This document shows positions 56,798 through 64,000 of a DNA stretch of 64,000 nt, piece by piece. The first letter of the stretch is position 1; the number at the start of each line of letters is the position of its first letter. The translations under genes and the position numbers were made by a program. Source of the DNA: DATGMS01 sp040905145 (GTDB lineage Bacteria > Bacteroidota > Bacteroidia > Cytophagales > Cyclobacteriaceae); assembly GCA_040905145.1 (NCBI GenBank), contig JBBDSC010000217.1, positions 1 to 64,000 of the forward strand, read 5' to 3'. The notes beneath the pieces were generated by a model, which saw nothing but the letters and a program-made list of their open reading frames with translations, made no database searches and was not told the DNA's origin.

Positions 56798-57376
56798 AAA
56801 AGACACTTTGGGTCCGCCATAAAAAGCGAAGATCGGATAATCTGGATGTATTAAGAAACCTCCCGTAAGACCAAATTGCCACCGGCTGGATAGTATATAA
56901 TTGATGTCCAGATTTATCGGGAATACCAAGTCAGACCAAATGGATGTTCTGGTATAGCCTGCGCTTGCTTCCCTGTATGGGTACTCTCTGGAATGGATCA
57001 CCACACCGACACCGGCACCTGGAACTATACTAAAATAGCTATTATCAATAACTTTGTATTTATACATACCTGAAAAAGTGCGATAGTCAGCCCGGGAATT
57101 TGTTCCATTTTTATAGACATGACCTGTGGGGTCATTTGATAATACATCATCATAATAATAATGTTCGCCCGCCAAGTAAATGGCAGTTACAATATGCCTT
57201 CTTGTCAGATGATAGTCAAAGTCAATCTTGAAAAATCCTCTGGCACTGGCATTTTCGTAAGTAGGGCTATTCAGTAGTCCTGTGCTTACAGAAACTGCCA
57301 AATCTTTTTTTTCCTGTCCTTTTACAGTTAGCAAAAAGGTCATGGAAATTAATATGGTTAAAATTGCTTTCATCAT
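56786..57376 (-). CDS. Hypothetical outer-membrane beta-barrel protein
   Basis: About 196 residues from the ATG at 57376 (MMKAILTILISMTFLLTVKG), which starts a clean signal peptide; an in-frame start at 57409 adds 11 non-signal residues. Alternating strands and Gly/aromatic-rich turns (GFFKIDFDYHLTRRHIVTAI, ending GGPKVSFVLP) suggest a small 8-strand barrel. The start overlaps the upstream gene's stop (ATGA), so it is translationally coupled. No specific function is recognised. Confidence 0.65.
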   Translation of the reverse strand: MMKAILTILISMTFLLTVKGQEKKDLAVSVSTGLLNSPTYENASARGFFKIDFDYHLTRRHIVTAIYLAGEHYYYDDVLSNDPTGHVYKNGTNSRADYRTFSGMYKYKVIDNSYFSIVPGAGVGVVIHSREYPYREASAGYTRTSIWSDLVFPINLDINYILSSRWQFGLTGGFLIHPDYPIFAFYGGPKVSFVLP

Positions 57377-58044
57377 TTTTCTTTTTGAATTATATTTTTC
57401 AATGCCCATTTCAGTCCTATATTTAAATTCATTCCGTTATGTCTTATTTTATTATTATTTCCGAAATACTCCGTGCTTGTCATCGATGTAAGACTGTGGT
57501 GATATATAAATGATGCGGTTAACCAAAGCCTGTCTACCATTTTATAACCACCACCAATTTCAGCAAGTCCGGCTAAGTCAAATTTTGATACTATGTTGGT
57601 GACGTCAGTTGTTTCCGTTCCTGTAATTCTGCCTTCAATGCCAATGGTTGGCACTGTTGTTTTTGCGTCAATAAGTAGGGAGGGGATCAGTCCAATTTTT
57701 GCAAAACCAAATAGCTTGTTGCCTACATCATAAAAACCGGTTTTCACCGGAACAGATAAATAGTCATAATTGCGGTTGATTGTAATCTTTTCACCAGTTG
57801 GATTTTCAAAATTGTCTGTAAACCCGCGCTGATTATAGATTACATCAGCTCCAATTGAAAAATCTTTCTTCACAAAATACTCGTAAGTTATACCACCTGA
57901 TACTCCTTGTCTATAGTCGGTTTGGTTGGAAAAACTGGAGGTAACATTTGTCCAATTTGCTCCGCCTGTAATTCCAATTAGATGGTTTTGTGCGGCAACT
58001 TCTATAGTTGTCAATGTTAAAATGATGATAATTATTGATTTCAT
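57373..58044 (-). CDS. PorT-like outer-membrane beta-barrel protein
   Basis: A 223-residue exported protein (IIIIILTLTTIEVAAQ). GITGGANWTNVTSSF, then YEYFVKKDFSIGADVIYNQRG, and the closing NGMNLNIGLKWAL are typical of PorT-family/outer-membrane beta-barrel domain proteins of Bacteroidota. It is followed by an ATGA-overlapping second barrel gene. Its role is unknown; it is probably structural or adhesive in the outer membrane. Confidence 0.75.
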   Translation of the reverse strand: MKSIIIIILTLTTIEVAAQNHLIGITGGANWTNVTSSFSNQTDYRQGVSGGITYEYFVKKDFSIGADVIYNQRGFTDNFENPTGEKITINRNYDYLSVPVKTGFYDVGNKLFGFAKIGLIPSLLIDAKTTVPTIGIEGRITGTETTDVTNIVSKFDLAGLAEIGGGYKMVDRLWLTASFIYHHSLTSMTSTEYFGNNNKIRHNGMNLNIGLKWALKNIIQKEK

Positions 58045-58436
58045 GGTTTTATGGGTAGGGACATTTTATTCTGAATAACGTCAATTTAGGTGGATGAATA
58101 TCAATTGCTTAAAAATTGCTTACTCAAATCCCAAAATTGAAGCCTTTAAGAGCCCAGGACTTGCGGCAACCTCTTTTTGCCCATGCTTCATACCCATTCT
58201 TCATAACAGTATTCAGCTTGCAAGATACTTATTGATTCCAGAAATTCATTTTCAGCATTGGTAAATTATATCCAATTGCTCCGATCTTCTGCAGATAGTT
58301 TCCCGTTATGCGACATAAACAATATTTTATTTCACTATTACATCATTGGTTGTAACTTCAATAGAGTAATTATTTTATTTACAATTCTCACTAGAGTATT
58401 AAATAATAAATTACAATCCTGCCCATACCTGTTCCT
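58045..58436. other. Gene-free spacer
   Basis: About 390 bases of AT-rich sequence. No promoter of the TAnnTTTG type, no strong hairpin and no protein family fragment could be recognised in any frame. Confidence 0.4.
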
Positions 58437-58622
58437 TTATGCTTTTTCTTCCCTAGTTTTTCCGTTCATCCAATAAGGTGCCGTCAAGAACCAGCCCAAA
58501 GTGCCGACCAACATCAGATTCTTGTTCATTTCCAGGGTGATTATATTGAAGAACACCAAAAAAGCGGGGACAATAGTGAGCAATAGGCTACATATAGAGA
58601 CCAGAACCAGTAACTTCTTCAT
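58437..58622 (-). CDS. Small two-helix membrane protein downstream of the NCS1 permease
   Basis: A 61-residue protein with two transmembrane helices (LLVLVSICSLLLTIVPAFLVF and LMLVGTLGWFLTAPYWM) and a charged tail. It begins six bases after the permease stop codon on the same strand, so it is certainly co-transcribed and could be an accessory subunit. Function unknown. Confidence 0.7.
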   Translation of the reverse strand: MKKLLVLVSICSLLLTIVPAFLVFFNIITLEMNKNLMLVGTLGWFLTAPYWMNGKTREEKA

Positions 58623-58628
58623 TGGTTG

Positions 58629-60065
58629 TTAGTTTTGGGAATGGGTGGTGACAAGATTACTTTCAGTTGGGGCTAATTCCTTTTTTTGAAGCCATTTGCT
58701 GGATACAAGATAGATAATTACTGCAAAAAACCACCCTGGAAGACCCAGAAAAAAGATTTCCACCCCCAGGGTCAAATTCATAAACAGGCAAAGAGCCAAG
58801 CTTATCACCCACGTAATTCCCACCGACCAATTAAAAGAGATTGAAGTCAATTCGGCATAATTCTTTTTCAATCCCAACTTTTCCAGGACATACACATCGA
58901 TAAAAATCACAGCCCCCAGGGGCATAAGGATCAAGCCATAAAGGGCGACAAACTCCAGCAATCGCATGACCAAGGCGGGAAAGCAAGCGACAATGGTGGT
59001 AAATAACCCAACAAACAGGGTTACCTTCCAGGTTTTCCACTTGGGATTAATGGACTGAATCGCCAGGCCGGCCCTGTAAAGTGTGGGATTGGCAGTGGTC
59101 CAACCTGCTATAAGCACGCAAACAGCTCCCGCTATTCCAACTGCCCCATATGCAATAGGACCCGGGGAAAAGCTGCTGCTGTTATTGGAGTCAATCAAGA
59201 AAAGAGAATACAAAATTCCAGAAGCAATCCATGCAATGTAATGTCCCAGAAAAACACCTGTGGCCGAAGAAAAGCCATATTGCCATTTCTTGGCATACCT
59301 CAACAAGGAGAGATCTGCCATCCCTATATGCATGGCCATATTACAAAACCAGGCAAAGAACATGATATGCCAAAAGGTAAACTTACTCTGGCCCTCCAGG
59401 GGAACTCCCGTCCAAATGGTACTTTGGGCCACAGGCCAAAAATCAGCAATTGAATGGACACCAAGCTGGGGCAGCACGGCCACCGCAGCTGCTATAAACA
59501 CCATGATCATCCAGGGGGCGGCAACATTGGCAAACCTGCTCACTTGCTCAAAACCAAACATGGCTACCACAGTAGTGATCGCCCCCACTACTAAAACAGT
59601 CACCACCCAACCCAAACTGTTAGGATATACATCTGTTAGAGAAGGCATGGCCAGATCAAAGGGGATGCCTACTGCTGTGGCAGATACCGCTATCATGGCA
59701 CCTGCCAAAAAACAGAATAATCCTGCGTTGACCAGATTATAAATAAGAGTAAATTTAGACCCTGCAATCTTCTCCAATTGATAATAAAGGGTAATCCTGT
59801 CTTTCACAGCTATTTTTGCCGTAAAAAAGGCCCAGCTGAGCACGGCTAAAATATTTCCTACCAGCAAACCGGTCACCAAATCTATGGCACTGGCACCATG
59901 TGCAACAAACAGGGGGCCAATCACAAATTCGGTACCTGCCGTATGCTCTCCCGCATAAGTCCCTATAAAACTTCTCCAACCTTTAAGTTTGCTTTTTGGT
60001 ACAGGCTGCCTTTCATGTTCATTGACCGCATCCAATTGCTGAAAAAGATTCTTTTTGGTCCACAT
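58629..60065 (-). CDS. NCS1-family permease (purine/cytosine permease-like)
   Basis: A 478-residue polytopic membrane protein with about 12 helices. WRSFIGTYAGEHTAGTEFVI near the N-terminus corresponds to the first NCS1 helix, and FEQVSRFANVAAPWMIMVF is another landmark. The family imports nucleobases, hydantoins or related small molecules with Na+ or H+. Its promoter shares the ACAGGACA element with rhaD and lutA, and no typical rhamnose transporter is encoded in the window, so a role in rhamnose-related uptake is possible but unproven. A GntR gene lies upstream. Confidence 0.85.
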   Translation of the reverse strand: MWTKKNLFQQLDAVNEHERQPVPKSKLKGWRSFIGTYAGEHTAGTEFVIGPLFVAHGASAIDLVTGLLVGNILAVLSWAFFTAKIAVKDRITLYYQLEKIAGSKFTLIYNLVNAGLFCFLAGAMIAVSATAVGIPFDLAMPSLTDVYPNSLGWVVTVLVVGAITTVVAMFGFEQVSRFANVAAPWMIMVFIAAAVAVLPQLGVHSIADFWPVAQSTIWTGVPLEGQSKFTFWHIMFFAWFCNMAMHIGMADLSLLRYAKKWQYGFSSATGVFLGHYIAWIASGILYSLFLIDSNNSSSFSPGPIAYGAVGIAGAVCVLIAGWTTANPTLYRAGLAIQSINPKWKTWKVTLFVGLFTTIVACFPALVMRLLEFVALYGLILMPLGAVIFIDVYVLEKLGLKKNYAELTSISFNWSVGITWVISLALCLFMNLTLGVEIFFLGLPGWFFAVIIYLVSSKWLQKKELAPTESNLVTTHSQN

Positions 60066-60096
60066 ATCTTAAGGAAACAATATTGAGTAAATTAAG

Positions 60097-60139
60097 CAAA
60101 AGTATAAAAAAGGTATAGGGACAAAATGTCCTGTACTTA
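60097..60139 (-). promoter_or_regulatory. Permease promoter with ACAGGACA site
   Basis: On the minus strand AAGTACAGGACA (ending 60127) is followed after 22 bases by TACTTTTG (60104-60097), a perfect TAnnTTTG, 31 bases before the permease ATG. The site overlaps the inverted repeat GGACAAAATGTCC (60119-60131). Confidence 0.55.
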
Positions 60140-60267
60140 CCTGTGCCCTAGAATTTCATATGTATATAATTGATTTTTTAAGGTCATATGCCTGTCTGCC
60201 GATACGCAGGGAACCTCGCTGGAAATTCATTCTGTGTGAGATCTTTTCCCATGCTCGATTTCCTGAT

Positions 60268-61317
60268 TTAGAGGGAACCTCTATCGATAAACCTGAAAAC
60301 GTTTTTGACAGCTTCTTTTTTACGCTTTTTGATCATATAAGCGGCTGTTTCTCCCATGACGCGAAAATCCGTAGACATCACCGTAATGCCAAGGAGTTCT
60401 TTTAAAGGCGTATCATTGTAGGATATGATGCCTATATCACTTCCCATTTCATAGTTCAGATCCCTTACTTGCTTGATAAGGCTTACCAAGTCATTTTCTT
60501 CAATAACGATATAGGCGTCGCGAGGCTGCAATTCCATTTCCGGATAAACCGTCTCCAAAACCTCAAAATCAAAGTCAAAGTCAATGCAAAATTTTTTGAA
60601 GCCCTGCATAATCTCCTGTGGATAAGGATATACCACTTTGCTGGGGTAAACAAGAATTAACTTATGATAATTTTTCAGCTTGGAAATTCCCTCATAAAGC
60701 GCATGATTGATATCCATCTTAAAATCCTGATAAATGGAAGCCACTTCACTTCCCAATGCAGGCATAGCATTATCCATAATAACCAGTTTATTAGGAGATA
60801 TCTTTTGTAAACGGGCAATTACATCCTGGTCAATGTTATGATGGATAAGCTGGTCATCTTTAAAATGGGGCATCACCACATAATAGTCATAAGCCCCTAT
60901 GTTCTCGTCAAGAATGTCTAACAGTAATTTTGGATCACAATGGTAAATATTTAAATCTACCTGGGCACTGGCCCCCAAATTATTGATAAAGGAATTGTAG
61001 ATCTTTAACTTATAGTTGCTTAATTTATTTAATAGAAACAACACTTTAATTTGTGAGGTAGAAATATTCCTGGCAACATAATATCCTTTTCCTTTAACTG
61101 AAATAATGATCTTTTTTTCCTTCAATAAATTATAGGCCTTCTCTACTGTGTCCCGGGATAAATAACATTCTTCACTGATTTCATTTATCGAAGGGATTTT
61201 CTCACCTACTGCCAGGCAACCATTTTCAATATCTTCAATAATGGAATTTACGATTTGCTGATATTTGGGAATTCTTGAACCGCTATTGAGATGAACTAGG
61301 GTTTTTAACTCAATCAT
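60268..61317 (-). CDS. GntR family transcriptional regulator with sugar-binding domain
   Basis: About 349 residues from MIELKTLVHLNSGSRIPKYQ (61317); an in-frame ATG five codons earlier is possible. A GntR winged helix (about 15-80: IVNSIIEDIENGCLAVGEKI and CYLSRDTVEKAYNLLKEKKI) is joined to a periplasmic-binding-protein-like sensor domain of the LacI type. It probably represses or activates sugar genes in response to a ligand. It lies just upstream of the permease that carries the shared ACAGGACA site, so it is the best candidate for the rhamnose/lactate regulon (inference). Confidence 0.9.
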   Translation of the reverse strand: MIELKTLVHLNSGSRIPKYQQIVNSIIEDIENGCLAVGEKIPSINEISEECYLSRDTVEKAYNLLKEKKIIISVKGKGYYVARNISTSQIKVLFLLNKLSNYKLKIYNSFINNLGASAQVDLNIYHCDPKLLLDILDENIGAYDYYVVMPHFKDDQLIHHNIDQDVIARLQKISPNKLVIMDNAMPALGSEVASIYQDFKMDINHALYEGISKLKNYHKLILVYPSKVVYPYPQEIMQGFKKFCIDFDFDFEVLETVYPEMELQPRDAYIVIEENDLVSLIKQVRDLNYEMGSDIGIISYNDTPLKELLGITVMSTDFRVMGETAAYMIKKRKKEAVKNVFRFIDRGSL

Positions 61318-61332
61318 TTTGGCTATTGTCAA

Positions 61333-61631
61333 TCTGTTTATTGTAATTATCGCTCAAATTAAATGATTCATTGTTCATAATCTACTTTTCCTCTACAAAT
61401 TGTACTTGTTTTATAAAATTTTTTATAAACGGCATTTAAAATACAGTCTCCCAAAGGTTTAAAGTTTACCAAAGCCCATAGACAAGCACAAAACCGAGCG
61501 GTTCCCCGGATTTCATTGAAGGATTTGTTTACTGTGATGCTGAATCAAAATCAGTTTTCTCATTGATTAATTCCCCACCGCCAATGTTTAACCGGAGCTA
61601 TTTAAAATTCAGATTGAGGAGTAAAAATTTG
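61333..61631. other. Spacer upstream of the GntR gene
   Basis: About 300 bases, AT-rich near the GntR start, then mixed. The short palindrome-like aagtacaatttgta near 61405-61418 (minus strand) could be part of the GntR promoter. No gene fragment was recognised. Confidence 0.3.
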
Positions 61632-61905
61632 TTATTTTTTAACGGCAACAATTATTCCTGTTGCCCAAACTTGCTTTGTCAGAAACAAATCTTCTCTCAT
61701 CTCTAAATGGTTAATCAGATTGATTGCTTTTTCATGGTGCCCATCTGGCCAGTTAGGCTGTGGTAGCATATCGTCAAATCTCTGAGCAATTTCCAAAAAT
61801 CCAGGTTCATTGTCAATTGAAATTAATGAGGAATCCTTATCCATTCCATCCAGTATCCAGGCTGTTGAAAGTCCTGTTCCTGTTCCAAGTTCAAGAAATT
61901 TAAGT
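61632..61905 (-). pseudogene. O-methyltransferase-like SAM methyltransferase remnant with internal deletion
   Basis: On the minus strand the frame runs from a stop near 61905 into KFLELGTGTGLSTAWILDGM (SAM-binding motif I), then SLISIDNEPGFLEIAQRF, directly followed by DDMLPQPNWPDGHHEKAINL and the end WATGIIVAVKK. In O-methyltransferase-like proteins the segment between the SIDNE strand and the DDM strand spans about 50 residues more. The N-terminus is also missing. I infer an in-frame internal deletion plus loss of the 5' end. Confidence 0.65.
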
Positions 61906-62266
61906 TAGCTAAAGAAACCGGTTTGCTGACCCTAAGGTAAAAATCAAGGAATTGTTAATATGCTGATTATTTGCCCATAATTCAATGAGGATAAAAAAAG
62001 CAGACCCTGTCCTATTCCATTTTCTCACAAAGAGCCCAAACAAAATATAAATTAAAGATGAGAATATGTGGAGCATTTCTTAATATTAACCTTTGAAGGG
62101 ATGAGAAATGTTTTCTATCATCATCATTTGATATTACCGTAACAAAAGAAGGTTTAATAAGTTTTTTCAAGAGGAAAAGAAATATTATTTGTGGAGTGAT
62201 TACAAAATAATGCGAGCAAATCAGTGGCTTAACAATTTGTTAATATAAATGTCTTATAAACTTATT
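61906..62266. other. Gene-free spacer before the PiT-like gene
   Basis: About 360 AT-rich bases. No gene fragment, strong hairpin or known repeat was recognised before the promoter element at 62267. Confidence 0.35.
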
Positions 62267-62274
62267 TAACTTTG
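62267..62274 (+). promoter_or_regulatory. Probable -7 promoter element of the PiT-like gene
   Basis: TAACTTTG is a perfect TAnnTTTG match located 33 bases upstream of the ATG at 62308. No -33 TTTG at the standard spacing is evident. Confidence 0.45.
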
Positions 62275-62307
62275 TGCTGAAAATATAATTCAGTGGAATA
62301 AAGCTTT

Positions 62308-63438
62308 ATGGCAAAATTAAAAGATCAAAACATCAATCAGGCCAAGCTTTCAAAAGCAGCCTATTCACTTTTTGATTTCTCAAAGAAAGAAAAACCTTTT
62401 TTGATTGTCATTTGCATCCTGGTATCCATTGCCGGTTATATTACCCAATATACCTATGCGGCGATGTGGTTCGGTTTTATGTTGGCCGCTTATTCTGCCA
62501 TTGCCAATGACAGCATCCAGACCATCGGAACATTCATTGCCTCTAATTCCAAAACGAAATGGTATTGGTTATGGCTTTTTATGGGCCTTATTTTTGTAGG
62601 CACTGTCACTTATAGTTGGATCGTTTTTAACGGTGATGTCAGTAACGAAAGGTTACAGGTACCGGGATTGGACAAAGCTCCGGATGAAATTGTTTTCCTC
62701 CAGCTGGCCGCTCCCCTTGTTTTGTTGGTGATGACAAGGCTAAGAATACCCGTGTCCACTACTTTTTTGTTATTGAACGTGTTCACCTATGAAGCGGGTA
62801 CTATTATCGGCGTCATGGAGAAGAGCTTTATTGGTTATCTTCTGGCATTTTTTATGGGCATCGTAGTATGGTTTGTTTTGGAAAAATTTTATACCAATTA
62901 CCTGAAGGGCAAGCCAAGCCCTTATTGGATGCCCATACAATGGGTTATTTCAGGAACCCTCTGGGCAGTATGGATCATGCAGGATGCCGCCAACATTGCG
63001 GTATTTTTGCCCAGGCAATTGGTTTTAGGGGAGTTTATAGCATTTGCAGGTTTTGTTTTTCTGGGACTCGGCTTTTTATTTTATTTAAAGGGTGACCGTA
63101 TTCAAGAAATTGTCAATAAAAAAACCAGGGTTATCGATGTGCGGGCCGCTACTATTGTGGATTTTGTATATGCCGTTCTTCTTTTTTACTTTAAGATGTA
63201 CAGCAATATGCCCATGAGTACTACCTGGGTTTTTATTGGCTTATTGGGAGGTAGGGAAATAGCCATTGCTTTGGCCAAATCCAAAAAATTGAAAAAAAGG
63301 AAAGCCAGGCTGGTAAGGGCTTATAGATTGGCCAGCAATGATGTATATAAGGCCATGATTGGTTTGATTGTTTCTTTGATTTTGGCCCTGATCATTAATA
63401 ATGGAGTTAGAAAAGAATTATTAGACCTCATCTTCTAA
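62308..63438 (+). CDS. Polytopic membrane protein distantly related to PiT phosphate transporters
   Basis: A 376-residue protein with about 9-10 transmembrane helices. Two half-repeats carry motifs that recall the PiT family: YSAIANDSIQTIGTFI with RIPVSTTFLLL in the first half, and NMPMSTTWVFIGLLGGRE in the second. True PiT proteins have GANDxAN and PVSTTH. It is likely an ion or anion transporter, but the substrate is uncertain. It is convergent with topoisomerase IB. Confidence 0.65.
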   Translation: MAKLKDQNINQAKLSKAAYSLFDFSKKEKPFLIVICILVSIAGYITQYTYAAMWFGFMLAAYSAIANDSIQTIGTFIASNSKTKWYWLWLFMGLIFVGTVTYSWIVFNGDVSNERLQVPGLDKAPDEIVFLQLAAPLVLLVMTRLRIPVSTTFLLLNVFTYEAGTIIGVMEKSFIGYLLAFFMGIVVWFVLEKFYTNYLKGKPSPYWMPIQWVISGTLWAVWIMQDAANIAVFLPRQLVLGEFIAFAGFVFLGLGFLFYLKGDRIQEIVNKKTRVIDVRAATIVDFVYAVLLFYFKMYSNMPMSTTWVFIGLLGGREIAIALAKSKKLKKRKARLVRAYRLASNDVYKAMIGLIVSLILALIINNGVRKELLDLIF

Positions 63439-63488
63439 GCCTGTGGTTAAGCGAACAGGTTGGAAGACCGGAGACAGAAGAAGATTTG

Positions 63489-63521
63489 GGGACGAAGGGA
63501 TACTCCCCATCCCTTCGTCCC
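63489..63521. terminator. 13-bp perfect hairpin between convergent genes
   Basis: GGGACGAAGGGAT and ATCCCTTCGTCCC form a perfect stem around a 7-base loop, nested in purine-rich/pyrimidine-rich arms (gaccggagac... and ...ggtctctccgtctcc). It lies between the PiT-like gene and topoisomerase IB and could terminate both. The arms resemble the dispersed low-complexity repeat at bases 1-75. Confidence 0.6.
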
Positions 63522-63570
63522 TTCGGTCTCTCCGTCTCCCTCCTTTTGGCAGAATTTGTCCGGTAACGTA

Positions 63571-64000
63571 TTATCCAAGCAAATGCAAAGTTAAAATTTC
63601 TTCAGGCTCCAATCCCCTTTTCAAATGCTTAAACCTGATAGCCGCTTTTTTGCTTTCCACCGCCAGATCTTTTGCCTCTACGGCAGCTAAGATGGTGGGG
63701 TGTATATAGTAGGTCTTACAAATACTAACGGTGTTGCCCAACTTCTCAGCAACCAAATTGACCAAGATGTTTTCCAGTTTTTTCCTTGGATTTGCTTCCA
63801 ATACCTTCTCCGCCTCTTCCTTAAAGGAAACTGTAAGTACTGACCCCGCCCAGGTCCTGAAATCTTTGGCGGAAAACTCAGCCCCTGTAATTTCCCTCAG
63901 GTAACTGTTAACATCTTCGCTAAGTAAATTGCAGTAGCACTTGGTCTCTTCGTCATAATACCGGAATATCTCATGCCCGGGAAGATCCATACATTCCTTG
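63571..64000 (-). CDS. DNA topoisomerase IB, C-terminal part (5' end outside window)
   Basis: At least 143 residues of the catalytic C-terminus of a poxvirus/bacterial-type topoisomerase IB. EFSAKDFRTWAGS is a conserved catalytic-core segment and SICKTYYIHP carries the active-site Tyr that links to DNA. The frame continues unbroken past base 64000, so the N-terminal half lies outside. It relaxes supercoils by single-strand nicking without ATP. Confidence 0.9.
   Translation of the reverse strand, partial: KECMDLPGHEIFRYYDEETKCYCNLLSEDVNSYLREITGAEFSAKDFRTWAGSVLTVSFKEEAEKVLEANPRKKLENILVNLVAEKLGNTVSICKTYYIHPTILAAVEAKDLAVESKKAAIRFKHLKRGLEPEEILTLHLLG

Overview
The window looks like a chromosome segment from a Bacteroidota bacterium, most likely family Cyclobacteriaceae. 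The signs are SusC/SusD pairs, a hybrid two-component system (HTCS), TAnnTTTG-type promoter elements, a DUF3823 lipoprotein, a PVC-type dehydrogenase and a Bacteroidota-type fused rhamnulose-1-phosphate aldolase/dehydrogenase. No rRNA, tRNA, CRISPR array or intact transposase was seen. The genus is not determined.

Layout. 0.1-8 kb holds housekeeping and envelope genes: an amidohydrolase with a TolB-like propeller, aspS, and an M23 peptidase. 8.4-12.1 kb has a large SGNH/propeller/cytochrome c protein and a small coiled-coil membrane protein. 12.2-18.8 kb is a decayed polysaccharide utilisation locus: an intact HTCS, a susD 3' remnant, a doubly broken sulfatase and a 5' remnant of a second HTCS. 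18.9-36.6 kb is a large same-strand sugar locus: SusC, SusD, DUF3823, a ThuA-propeller protein, an azurin-like cupredoxin, ThuA, a Gfo/Idh oxidoreductase, a tagatose-3-epimerase-like enzyme, a sialate O-acetylesterase and a DUF1080 hydrolase. It resembles loci that degrade glycosides through 3-keto intermediates. An AT-rich XcyI-like restriction-modification pair interrupts it. 36.6-39.7 kb holds a GxxExxY gene between direct repeats, a frameshifted GH76 gene and more gene debris. 41-62 kb is centred on L-rhamnose and L-lactate use: rhamnulose-P aldolase/dehydrogenase, isomerase, FGGY kinase, esterase, lutABC, an NCS1 permease and a GntR regulator. A truncated SusC, a second Gfo/Idh protein and a GMC oxidoreductase are mixed in. 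The right edge has a PiT-like membrane protein and a partial topoisomerase IB.

How the genes fit together. Rhamnose would be isomerised, phosphorylated and cleaved to DHAP and lactaldehyde. Lactaldehyde would be oxidised to lactate and then, by LutABC, to pyruvate. The rhaD, lutA and permease promoters share an ACAGGA-containing site 20-22 bp upstream of a -7 element, which suggests one regulon, possibly under the GntR protein.

The most unusual property is gene erosion. At least ten loci carry internal deletions, in-frame stops or one-base frameshifts that leave recognisable beginnings and ends of genes: SgcJ-like, SusC/SusD, sulfatase, HTCS, GH76, sigma factor/SusD, amidase, SusC, esterase and methyltransferase. 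Several junctions join the 5' part of one gene to the 3' part of the same or a neighbouring gene.
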